This document shows, piece by piece, positions 52,718-61,258 of a DNA stretch of 64,000 nt. How positions within the stretch are numbered: position 1 is the first letter of the stretch; every line of letters begins with the position of its first letter. The notes beneath the pieces are model-generated. The model worked only from the letters and a program-made list of their open reading frames with translations. It was not told the origin of the DNA and ran no database searches. This DNA is from Enterocloster bolteae. Its GTDB lineage: Bacteria; Bacillota; Clostridia; Lachnospirales; Lachnospiraceae. Where the stretch lies: contig NZ_CP022464.2 of the NCBI RefSeq assembly GCF_002234575.2, forward strand, positions 5,208,001 to 5,272,000. Reading direction: 5' to 3'. The translations under genes and the position numbers were made by a program.

Positions 52718-54070
52718 ATGCAGAAGATCTACTTACCGGAAGAACTAAACAGTTTCAGCAGGGAAACACTCGTGGCAGTGCTCCTGTCCATGCAGGACCA
52801 GCTTACCCAACTGAATACAAACATGGAACGTCTGATTGAGCAGATCGCGTCTGCAAACAATCATCGTTATGGGCGCTCTTGCGAAAAGCTGGACGTTATC
52901 GCCGGACAGTTGGAGCTGGAGATCATCTTTAATGAAGCGGAAGCCTTAACCGAAACGCTTTATGTTGTCGAACCTGCAGAAGAAGATGTGATTCAGGTCA
53001 CGCGCCGGAAAAAAAAAGGAAAACGCGAGGCGAATCTCAAGGAGCTTCCTGTGGAAGTGATCTCTCATACCCTTCCGGAAGAAAAGCTGCAGGAGATTTT
53101 TGGCTCCGTTGGCTGGAAGCAGCTCCCAGATGAAGTCTATAAAAGAGTCCGGGTTCAGCCGGCAGTCTACACGGTCGAAGAACATACCGTTTCCATGTGT
53201 TGCAGGCCGATGAGACTCTGGTCAGGGTATCGAAGGATGGGCGCCCGGCAAACAGCAAGAGTTACATGTGGGTTTACCGGGCGGGAAAGGGATATGGGGA
53301 TACACCCATTATCCTGTATGAATACCAGAAGACCCGGAAAGCAGACCATCCGCGGGAATTCCTGAAAGGATTCACAGGCACCGTTGTCTGTGGCGGATAC
53401 TCCGCCTACCGGAAGCTGGACCGGGAAAGTGAGACCATCGTTTTCGCAGGGTGCTGAACCCATGCGAGAAGGTATTTTGCCGATGCCCTGAAGGCATTGC
53501 CGAAACAAGATCATCAGGCAGCCAAAGATACGGTCGCTTACAAGGCGACCAAGCGGATTGGCGCCATATACCATCTGGACACCCAACTCGCTGATGAAAC
53601 CGGATGACCGGAAAAAGCAACGGCAAATCAATCTCAAACCTCTGGTGGAGGCTTTCTTTGCGTGGGCAAAAGAAATCCAGACTTCCAGTCGCCTGACCAA
53701 GGGTAAAACTCTGGAAGGGAGCAACTACTGCATCAATCAGGAAGAGGCATTAAAAGTATTCCTGGATGATGGCGAAGTCCCGCTTGATAATAACGCAACT
53801 GAAGGGTCACTGCGTAGCTTCTGCCTGCACAAACATGCATGGAAGCTGATCGACAGTATCGATGGTGCACAATCCAGCGCGATCATCTACAGTATCACGG
53901 AAACAGCAAAGGCGAATAATCTAAATCCCTTCCGCTATCTGGAATATATCCTGACCGTGATGAAGGATCATCAGGAGGATACGGATTATCGTTTTATGGA
54001 AGAACTGCTTCCCTGGTCTGAGCAGCTGCCGGAAATCTGTAAGAGCAAAACAAAAACAACAAATGTGTAA
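52718..54070 (+). pseudogene. IS66 tnpC transposase, internally deleted and broken
   Basis: Residues 1-150 are in frame (MQKIYLPEELNSFSRETLVA ... HTVSMC), then a deletion removes the start of the DDE domain and the frame shifts to VLQADETLVRVSKDGRPANS. A TGA at 53455-53457 replaces the Trp of the GCWTHARR block, and the last part (PLVEAFFAWAKEIQTSS ... GSLRSFCLHKHAWKLI) lies in yet another frame. At least three lesions, so dead. Confidence 0.88.
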
Positions 54071-54164
54071 ACTGACCGCCGGAAACGGCGGTCATAAAAT
54101 GAGCTGGTACTCATGGTCTACCATATACGGTTTTTTTGCCGGGTACCGGCTATGAATCACTTAC

Positions 54165-54900
54165 ACCCCCTTCCTGTCCATATGCTAGGGTTGGGGGAAA
54201 AAAGCCTCTGATAATAGCCAGATACTAAACCGTCCAAAAGGAAGCAATACTGGGACCAGCTCTGCACTGGGAGCAAGTTTGTGTTGAGATGACCGCACTG
54301 TGAGTAAGGCGTTAAAAAGCATATGCCGTTATGTGTAAAATATAGGCAAAATATCCGCCGAAAGAAATTGTGTATTACCGATTATTTTGGTAGACAGCCC
54401 TCATACATGATGCTATACTTACCATATACCTGTCCACAATTACGGATGTGCATTGACCATTTTTTTGTAGCCTCTAAGGTAGAGCTTTCAATAGCGATAT
54501 ATCGCTTGGGAACCCACTACTCTGACGGTTCAGCTTGTGGTAAGTGGCATCTGGCTCTCTATTGCGTTGGTGGTATGGATGACCTTCTTGATTGCTGTGG
54601 AAAACTTGAAGATCGAGGAAATAGCATCCCAGTTTTGCATCCAGTTTTGCATCCAGATTTTCATTGAATTGAGATATTTTTTACACTTTTTTAGTCACCC
54701 ATATTGGCGTTTCCTCTCATTATTTTATGCCCATGTCAATAGCATGTCATATTTCATGATAATGTAACTATAGTATGCTGTTATGGAGTTTTCAACTTGG
54801 TGAGTCTATTCTATTATCTCAAATCATATAGAAGGAAATCCATACATTATATGAAGCATTTACTATTGTTTAGCTTCACCTTTGCACGATTATTCCAAAA
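54165..54900. other. AT-rich stretch without a supported gene
   Basis: Short ORFs exist on the plus strand (for example 54323-54667) but lack a ribosome binding site and family features. TTTTGCATCCAG is repeated in tandem at 54631-54658. Composition is clearly more AT-rich than the flanks, as is the following GNAT gene. Confidence 0.5.
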
Positions 54901-55407
54901 TCATTTTATTCTTATTCTGGTATAATAGTGTTCATTGTCTGTATGATGAATATATGCATTATTATGTAGTTGAACTTTTAGCGAGGCTATATTATCTAAT
55001 CTTGTAGACATATAAACTTCATCATCAGGAATTATTTTCTTTGCTTCATCAATTGCTAATGCTAAGCCACTAGAAGCAAACCCCATTCTTCTAAAATTAC
55101 GGTGAATTTGATATCCAATATGACCAGAACCATTCCTTAGGCTATCATTTAAAAAATGTCTCAATCTAAATAACCCTACTATAGTTTTTTCATCCCATAA
55201 AAAATAATTTGTTTCAGGTACATAACCACTTGGAAGGTCTATTCCATTTGAATAGTTAATTAGTTTAGGAAGTGAAACTTCCATAAACTCCTCTTTAGAA
55301 ATATTATGAAGATTGTTTATAAATCCATTTTCATTCAAGGGTAAATCCTTTAAATACAAATACTCTAGTTCGCTATCGTAGGTATTGAGTTTTTTTAGGT
55401 ATAACAT
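54901..55407 (-). CDS. GNAT-family N-acetyltransferase
   Basis: 168 residues from the ATG at 55407 (GGAG eight bases ahead). GHIGYQIHRNFRRMGFASSGLALAIDEAK is the acetyl-CoA-binding block (in part: RNFRRMGFASSGLALA), with NYFLWDEKTIVGLFRLRHFL before it and YMSTRLDNIASLKV after. Substrate unknown. Strongly AT-rich compared with the core genes, and lying between two IS66 elements, so probably brought in by transfer. Confidence 0.82.
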   Translation of the reverse strand: MLYLKKLNTYDSELEYLYLKDLPLNENGFINNLHNISKEEFMEVSLPKLINYSNGIDLPSGYVPETNYFLWDEKTIVGLFRLRHFLNDSLRNGSGHIGYQIHRNFRRMGFASSGLALAIDEAKKIIPDDEVYMSTRLDNIASLKVQLHNNAYIHHTDNEHYYTRIRIK

Positions 55408-55490
55408 ATTATTTTCTCCATGATTACTATAAATAGGTAGCATTAATCCGTAATTAGTATAATTAGAGATGTTTAGGAAAAAATGAATTT

Positions 55491-55853
55491 TTAAAGAGCT
55501 GCCCCTAATGAAACTACAAAGCGTTGATAATTATCGATTTCAATTTTACCTTTTTTAACATCTTTTGTTATAAGATATGGTCCAATAGATAGGGCGTCTA
55601 AATTAGTTTTTTCAAAACATTTCAGAGCATCCATAGGTGTTTCAACTATAGGTTCTCCAGCAATGTTAAACGAGGTATTCAATAATATAGGTACACCTGA
55701 AAGCTTTTCAAACTCATCTAAAATATTGTAGAGAACTGCATTTTGAGTAGAGGTAATTGTCTGAACTCTTGCAGTTTTATCCACATGAGTAACAGCCGGA
55801 ATTTCATTGGGTTTAAGGACATTTGCCACTAACAACATATAGGGACTTTCAGC
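55491..55853 (-). pseudogene. C-terminal fragment of a NodU/CmcH-family carbamoyltransferase
   Basis: About 120 codons: ESPYMLLVANVLKPNEIPAV, THVDKTARVQTITSTQNAVL, GVPILLNTSFNIAGEPIVET and a final LDALSIGPYLITKDVKKG. These are the C-terminal blocks of carbamoyltransferases used in antibiotic, Nod-factor and capsule modification. The N-terminal ~450 residues are missing; the frame runs uninterrupted into IS66 tnpC on its upstream side. Confidence 0.85.
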
Positions 55854-57417
55854 TCCGTGCTTGGGCAGCTCCTCCAACAGATATTTGAAATACTCGTATG
55901 GCTTCAGGTTATTCGCTTTGGCAGTTTCAGCTATGCTGTAGGCAATGGCACTGCTCTTTGCTCCGCCGCTCGTATCAATCAGATACCAATTCTTCCTGCC
56001 CAGAGTAAAGGGGCGAATACTTTGCTCCGCAGCATTGTTTGTCATCGGGACAGCACCATCTGTAAGAAATACCCGCAGAAACGATTCCTGATTGATGCAG
56101 TAGCTGATTGCCCTGCCAGTCTTCATTTTTGGCGCTACGTGACCCTGCTCGTATTTCAGATACGCAAAGAATGCGGCAACCAATGGGGCAACGTTTCTTT
56201 TTCGCTGTTCCAGACTCTCTTCGGGAGGCATATCCGCATAACCCTGCTCATACCGGAACATGGTCTGTATAATCTGGAACGCCTTATAGCAGATGGACTC
56301 CTGAACGGACCCTTTTTCCTTACCGGCAGACTTCACAACATCGGCAAAGTCCCTTCTGGCATGGGACCAGCATCCGGCAATCGTAAGGTCGTTCCGTTCC
56401 CTCGCGATTGAATGGTATACCTCATATCCGTCCGTCACGCAGATGCCACTGCAATCCTTTAGAAACTGTCTCGGATAATCCGCTTTGCGTCCTTTCTGGT
56501 ATTCATAAAGGACAAAAGGATGTGCTTCCAGTGATCCGGTCCGGTACACCCACAATATAACTCCTGGATCTGGCAGGGCGACCATCCTTTCGTACTTCAA
56601 CTGGTGTTTCATCTGCGTGGAGGACATGATAGTCATTGAGTTTTTCCCTGAGACGGTCATAAATCCTCTTCAGGTAACAGTCTGAACAGACATTCGCCCA
56701 GCGGCACATGGTCGGTTCCGGAAGGAAAACGTTACAGCGCTCGAACTCTTTTACCAGTCGCTGGATTGGCTGTGCATTGACATACTTGGCGTTGTAGATA
56801 CCTGCGGCGAGGGAAGGCGTCACGATGCTGTTGCGCAGAAGATCAGCGGGACGCTCACCACGCACGAACGTCCTGCCGTCCGTGCTCACAAAGACCTCTA
56901 CATGATGCTCGATTACCTCAAAGGAGGCGGGATGGAAAGCCAGTCTCTTATAAACTTCATCAGGGAGCTGCTTATATTTCCCATCTGGGAACGCTCTCTG
57001 GAGTTGTGCTTCGCAGACGGGATGGCTGACTGTGCTTACGGGCAGATCCTTCAGTTCTTCCCCGCGTTTTCCAATCACCTTTTTTCCGCGTTTATAAGCC
57101 TTCTAGTGGATTTCTTCGAAGGTAGGTTCCAGGATATCCGGATTCAAATCAACCGTCATCTCGGTTTCGTTAAACATGAAACCAAGCTGGAAGTGACCCT
57201 CCGCTTCCGTCAGGCCCTTTTCGGAAGAACGACCAAACCGATGCTGGCGCAGATGAATGACCTCCTCCGTAAGGATATCAATACTCTGGCTGAGCTTCTC
57301 CATGGAGTCCTGAAGTCCCAGATACATCTTGATCAATGTTTGTTTGTCAAGGTTTGATAGTTCTTGTTCGTCCAGTCTTACCGCCATCGTCCAAGACTCC
57401 CCCTTCCTGAATTTCAT
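55853..57417 (-). pseudogene. IS66 tnpC transposase, broken and fused to a foreign tail
   Basis: Start MAVRLDEQELSNLDKQTLIK (about 57387), TAG at 57103-57105, then VIGKRGEELKDLPVSTVSHP to HADETPVEVRKDGRPARSRS, a one-base shift near 56565, and LWVYRTGSLEAHPFVLYEYQ to AEQSIRPFTLGRKNWYLIDT and KPYEYFKYLLEELPKHG. One nonsense codon and one frameshift. The last part continues in frame into the carbamoyltransferase fragment. Confidence 0.88.
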
Positions 57418-57479
57418 TTAGGAAAGTATACCAGAAACGCTCGGGAAAAGCCACTGATTGATTTGGAAACATTTCCAAT

Positions 57480-57839
57480 TTAGAATACTTGTGTGCAGTT
57501 GACCTTTTTTATGGTCGGACGTTCCAGGATCGTCATACCATCAAGAAGCCGCTGGAGTTCAGCCTGGCTGAGCTGCACAGCTTCCTGTTGACTGCGGAGC
57601 CATCGGAGACGGCCGGCTTCTATGCGCTTGTAAACAAGGCAGAACCCATCGCCTTCCCAGACCAGCCCTTTGAATCGGTCTGATCTGGTCCCGCAAAAAA
57701 GGAAGAGGACATTTTTCTGAAAAGGGTTAAGATTGAACTGTTCCTTTACAAGAGCGGCCAGACCATCGATTCCCTTGCGCAGATCACTTTTACCCGCATA
57801 GAGATAAATTGCTTCGAAACCATTCATCTTAGACAACAT
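57480..57839 (-). CDS. tnpB: IS66 TnpB (Orf2), copy 2
   Basis: 119 residues: YLYAGKSDLRKGIDGLAALV and NVLFLFCGTRSDRFKGLVWE, matching copy 1 in block positions but not in detail (roughly half of residues), so the two elements are different IS66 members, not a recent duplication. Confidence 0.92.
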   Translation of the reverse strand: MLSKMNGFEAIYLYAGKSDLRKGIDGLAALVKEQFNLNPFQKNVLFLFCGTRSDRFKGLVWEGDGFCLVYKRIEAGRLRWLRSQQEAVQLSQAELQRLLDGMTILERPTIKKVNCTQVF

Positions 57840-58182
57840 CGGTCATCACCGCCTTAAGAAAAGCGAGGATATTGTCTGGCGCATCACCGCTGACTTCAAT
57901 GACGGTATCCGCACGACGGATTCGGAGAGCAACAGCGGAAGAAGGGTCCGCAGGGCAAAAGGGAACCCGCATGAATCCACCGGTATGTTCCATGGACGTC
58001 TGGCCTGCCGCAGCCAGCGCTGTATTGCGCAGCTGCCTGAGGCGATAGTAATACTGTGACTCACTGACATTGTTTGCTGCGCACCATTCTTCGATGGATA
58101 GGCCGCTGGCACTACGTTCTTGGACCATGGCTTTCCAACTAGCCATTCGTACTTCGACGACCTCGTTCATAGAGAGTAGCAT
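57829..58182 (-). CDS. tnpA: IS66 TnpA (Orf1), copy 2
   Basis: 117 residues. The N-terminal helix-turn-helix SGLSIEEWCAANNVSESQYY is typical of Orf1, followed by a variable middle and a C-terminal VALRIRRADTVIEVSG strand pair. Intact, overlapping tnpB by 11 bp. Confidence 0.88.
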   Translation of the reverse strand: MLLSMNEVVEVRMASWKAMVQERSASGLSIEEWCAANNVSESQYYYRLRQLRNTALAAAGQTSMEHTGGFMRVPFCPADPSSAVALRIRRADTVIEVSGDAPDNILAFLKAVMTDVV

Positions 58183-58192
58183 CCTTTGAGTT

Positions 58193-58231
58193 ACTTGAAA
58201 AACTTCTAAAAGTTTTCAAAGTTTTTCAAGT
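58193..58231. repeat. 13-bp inverted repeat before IS66 copy 2 tnpA
   Basis: ACTTGAAAAACTT (58193-58205) and AAGTTTTTCAAGT (58219-58231), 11 bp before the tnpA start. It can form a hairpin in the leader and may limit transposase synthesis. Confidence 0.5.
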
Positions 58232-58444
58232 AGATTCTTCTAGGAGCCTATTATCTCACAGACTGGGGCTCTAATCAGCCTACTCATTATGAATCACTTA
58301 CAAGGCATCTATTTCTCACGCCCTGAAAAACACCCATTTCCAGGCCGCAAATTCACTCAATTTCCCCTCAAAAACCACTATATCTTGTGGTTTTATTCTT
58401 CATTTTTCTCCAAAACCACAATTCGTCATCTAAACTACCGTAGC

Positions 58445-59896
58445 TTAATGCCTATGCATCGAAAACTCATCCATAGGATACTTCTTCAGATTCTCCAGCA
58501 CATGCCTCTCCTCGGCAGACCCAATCAGCTGTTCCCTGGCCTTCTTGGCCTCGGTCTCAGTTTTATGCCGGCTGGGACCTCCTACGCAGCCGCCTACACA
58601 GGCCATGCCTTCCACGAAATCTTCCGGAAGCTTTCCCACCTTCATGAGCAGCAATGCCTTCTTACACTCTGCGGCTCCGTTACAGCGGGCTACTTTGACA
58701 TCTGTGTTTTCATCCATTTCCTTCAGGCATTCCAGTACGGCCGCTGTCACGCCGCCGCCGTTGCCAAAACGCTTTCCAAACACAGAGCTTTCCTGATAAT
58801 CGTTCTCGGCCGGCTGAAGCTCTACTCCCTTGGCGCGCATCATGGCTCTTATCTCACCAAAGGTCATGGCATAATCTGCATTTCCCTTTACATTTAAATC
58901 CAGGCTCTCGCTCTTCTTGGCTATGCAGGGGCCAATAAATACAGTAACCGTATCCGGATCCCCGCTCTTTATCATTCTGGACACTGCGCACATAGGCGAC
59001 ACCGTGGTGGACATATTCTCCAGTAACATTGGAAAATGCTGCTTAATCATGTTCACGAACGCGGGACAGCAGGAGGTAGTCATCTTCTTTCCCTCCTTAT
59101 GGGCCTGGGCCCATTCTTCTGCCTCATAGGCAGCGGTCATGTCTCCGCCCAATCCCACTTCTATCATGTCCGCAAATCCCAGCTGCTTTAATGCAATTTT
59201 CCAGCTGGCCATGGTAATGTCAGGGCCGAACTGCCCCTCTGTGGCAGGCGCCACCATGGCAACCACCCGTTTTCCTGCCTTAATCAGGCGAATCACATCT
59301 ACCATGAAGGTCTTGGACCCTATGGCTCCGAACGGACAGCTATGGATGCAGGCTCCGCACTGGATACATTTCTTCTCATCAATCACGCAGATGCCATACT
59401 CATCATAAGTGATGGCATCCACCGGACAAATTTTCTTACACGGACGCTCCAGATGGGCAATGGCGTTATAGGGACAGGCCTGTGAGCACTTGCCGCATTC
59501 CTTACATTTGCCGGGCTCGATATAGGCCCGCTCACGTCCCATGCTGATGGCTCCGAAATTACAGGAGTTCTGGCAGGCCTTTCCCATACATTTACGGCAG
59601 TTGTCAGTTACTATGTAGGATGCAATGGGACACTCCTCACAGGCAGCATTGATAACCTGGACCACATTGGATGTGTCCTTCCCGGTTGGACATTTTCCTT
59701 CTGCCAGGCGGACCCTCTGCCGGATAATTTCTCTTTCCTTATAAATACAGCAGCGGTAAGTCGCCTGAGGCCCTGGTATCATGGAATATGGAATCTGCTC
59801 CCGCTTCTCGTCCAGATTCCCTTCCCATGCAGCTTTAGCCACCTCGTAAAGTACATCATGTTTCAAACGCAGGATTGTCGCATCATTGGTTACCAT
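58445..59896 (-). CDS. Group B-type [FeFe] hydrogenase
   Basis: 483 residues from the ATG at 59896 (AAGGAGGAG ahead). Four or more [4Fe-4S] motifs in the first 220 residues: CEECPIA...CRKCMGKACQNSC, CKECGKCSQACP, CKKICP and CIQCGACIHSCP. H-cluster signatures TSCCPAF, GPCIAKKSE and MACVGGCVGGP match the ancestral group B pattern, without the L3 GGGQP of group A. Role poorly known in this group; thought to handle reduced ferredoxin in fermenters. The leader contains the shared hairpin and a Rex-like site. It is transcribed in the same direction as, and downstream of, the sensory hydrogenase genes but has its own promoter region. Confidence 0.92.
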   Translation of the reverse strand: MVTNDATILRLKHDVLYEVAKAAWEGNLDEKREQIPYSMIPGPQATYRCCIYKEREIIRQRVRLAEGKCPTGKDTSNVVQVINAACEECPIASYIVTDNCRKCMGKACQNSCNFGAISMGRERAYIEPGKCKECGKCSQACPYNAIAHLERPCKKICPVDAITYDEYGICVIDEKKCIQCGACIHSCPFGAIGSKTFMVDVIRLIKAGKRVVAMVAPATEGQFGPDITMASWKIALKQLGFADMIEVGLGGDMTAAYEAEEWAQAHKEGKKMTTSCCPAFVNMIKQHFPMLLENMSTTVSPMCAVSRMIKSGDPDTVTVFIGPCIAKKSESLDLNVKGNADYAMTFGEIRAMMRAKGVELQPAENDYQESSVFGKRFGNGGGVTAAVLECLKEMDENTDVKVARCNGAAECKKALLLMKVGKLPEDFVEGMACVGGCVGGPSRHKTETEAKKAREQLIGSAEERHVLENLKKYPMDEFSMHRH

Positions 59897-59920
59897 CTTT
59901 TTCTCCTCCTTGTTACGGGC

Positions 59921-59967
59921 ACTTGGAGACCGTCCTATGGTCTCCTGCGCATTACATATCATTGGCT
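59921..59967 (-). promoter_or_regulatory. 5' leader hairpin shared with the 5.05-kb leader
   Basis: GGAGACC (59925-59931), 7-nt loop, GGTCTCC (59939-59945), 28 bp before the start codon, with GCCAATGATATGTAA upstream of it on the mRNA strand. Same core, loop length and flank as the leader at 5053-5102; the stem is shorter here. Confidence 0.6.
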
Positions 59968-60005
59968 TATCCCATATATGTCTGCTTCTATATCACAATT
60001 CGAGT

Positions 60006-60023
60006 TTGTTAAAATTATATCAA
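60006..60023. promoter_or_regulatory. Candidate Rex operator upstream of the group B hydrogenase
   Basis: TTGTTAAAATTATATCAA, 18 bp: one half TTGTTAA is perfect, the other has two mismatches to TTAACAA. It overlaps a TATAAT-like hexamer on the minus strand, 110 bp before the start. Rex, sensing NADH/NAD+, controls hydrogenase and fermentation genes in clostridia. Confidence 0.45.
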
Positions 60024-60079
60024 CACTAGAAATCTACTATATTTACCCTGAAAAAGCAAGTATTAAATGACATACAACA

Positions 60080-61258
60080 TTAGTAATATGTCACCACTAC
60101 TGTCTTTCCCATCTCCTCAATCACATGCCTCAGCTGTTCCACCAGATTCTGGCGGATACCCAGGTCAAAGGGAAGTCCCGGATTCTGGTACGCACTGTTG
60201 ATTGCCTTCCCCACATACAGGTGCACCTCCGTGCAGTCCTCTATGAGCACCTTGGCCACCATAGAACCCCCGTTGGGCTTATCCAATTCATGAAAAAATT
60301 CTTCGGATACAGTCTCATTTTTCACATACCTGCGAAGCAGCTGAAGTACCCGGTTAAGGGTAAGAACTCCCTCCGTAACCAAATCCACACCTTCCATGTA
60401 TGCAATGGGAGGTATCTCCGGATCCACATAATCCAGTGATACATCCAGTTTCTTCCCCAGCACCCTGGACACGATAGTGGCGCTGGTTCCCCCGCATACA
60501 ATGGTCCTGGCATTGGGATCATCCATAAAATCCTGGACCATACGAACGTCGTCTTCCGGATTCCTTGCAGGTCCGGTCATAAGGTGAACAGGCTTGCTGT
60601 CAATAATCCGCATGCACGCCACCGTAGTATCATCCCCTGGACGGAACTGATACAGCTCGTCACAGGCCCTGCTGATGCTGGCGGCCAGACGCATGGCCGA
60701 CACGGTCAGAGGATACTGTCTCACTGCATAGTCCGCAATGTCCTGCCACAGCCATCCAAAGTTCAGCAGTTCACCCACCCCTGCATGGATGGTGCCGTCG
60801 CTCATGAGAATCAGGGCATCGCCTTTTTTGACCTTGAACCTGTATTCATTGATTTCCTTGCCCTGCATGACCCGTACATTTTTCGGAATCTGCATAAGCT
60901 TTCCGTCCCGGATAAATATGCATCCGGGATTATCATATTCCACCAGATACGCATCCCCGTTGTGGTATACCTGCAGTATACTGAAGGTGGAATAAGCCAC
61001 CTGCCTGACCTGACAGATGGGGAGAGTCTCACTGATGGTATCCACACACTCCTCCAGGGTAGCCCCATTAAGGAACATGGTTCCTAATATCTTAGAGGTC
61101 AGCGTGGACAGGATATTGGCCTTGACTCCGCTTCCCATACCGTCCGCCAGAATCATGATGTTGGAATCCTCGGTCTGCAAAAGCTCTACCTTGTCCCCGC
61201 ACAGGATTTCGGTGTACTTGTTCAGGCTTTTATATGCAACATCCACTGTAATTCCCAT
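60080..61258 (-). CDS. SpoIIE-like PPM/PP2C serine phosphatase
   Basis: 392 residues. Metal-binding DGMGSGVKANILSTLTSKIL (~39), SDGTIHAG in the middle and PGDDTTVACMRI (~205-215) make up the SpoIIE/PP2C phosphatase core in the first ~220 residues. The remaining ~170 residues are a separate domain (TGPARNPEDDVRMVQDFMDD onward) with an IVCGGTSATIVSRV glycine loop. Start overlaps the stop of the sensory hydrogenase gene. Phosphatase plus sensory hydrogenase pairs are known from clostridia and are proposed to signal H2 or redox state through protein phosphorylation. Confidence 0.9.
   Translation of the reverse strand: MGITVDVAYKSLNKYTEILCGDKVELLQTEDSNIMILADGMGSGVKANILSTLTSKILGTMFLNGATLEECVDTISETLPICQVRQVAYSTFSILQVYHNGDAYLVEYDNPGCIFIRDGKLMQIPKNVRVMQGKEINEYRFKVKKGDALILMSDGTIHAGVGELLNFGWLWQDIADYAVRQYPLTVSAMRLAASISRACDELYQFRPGDDTTVACMRIIDSKPVHLMTGPARNPEDDVRMVQDFMDDPNARTIVCGGTSATIVSRVLGKKLDVSLDYVDPEIPPIAYMEGVDLVTEGVLTLNRVLQLLRRYVKNETVSEEFFHELDKPNGGSMVAKVLIEDCTEVHLYVGKAINSAYQNPGLPFDLGIRQNLVEQLRHVIEEMGKTVVVTYY

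Larger units (their letters stand above)
51608..54164 (+). mobile_element. Degenerate IS66-family element, copy 1
   Basis: Carries tnpA-tnpB-tnpC in the usual IS66 order on the plus strand. The right end TATGAATCACTTAC (54151-54164) matches the outer end of copy 2 in 13 of 14 bases. The left end near 51608 (GTAAATCACTAG) is a poor match, so that boundary is approximate. tnpA and tnpC are broken; only tnpB looks intact. Confidence 0.75.
55853..58301 (-). mobile_element. IS66-family element, copy 2, right end lost
   Basis: Minus-strand tnpA-tnpB-tnpC. The outer end at 58289-58301 (ATGAATCACTTAC) matches the IS66 terminal repeat of copy 1. The other end is missing: tnpC passes directly into a carbamoyltransferase fragment at about 55853, so the last ~30 codons and the terminal repeat are deleted. 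Confidence 0.82.

Noticed and set aside
54323..54667. 114-codon ORF on the plus strand
   Set aside because: No ribosome binding site, odd composition with a tandem nucleotide repeat, no family features.
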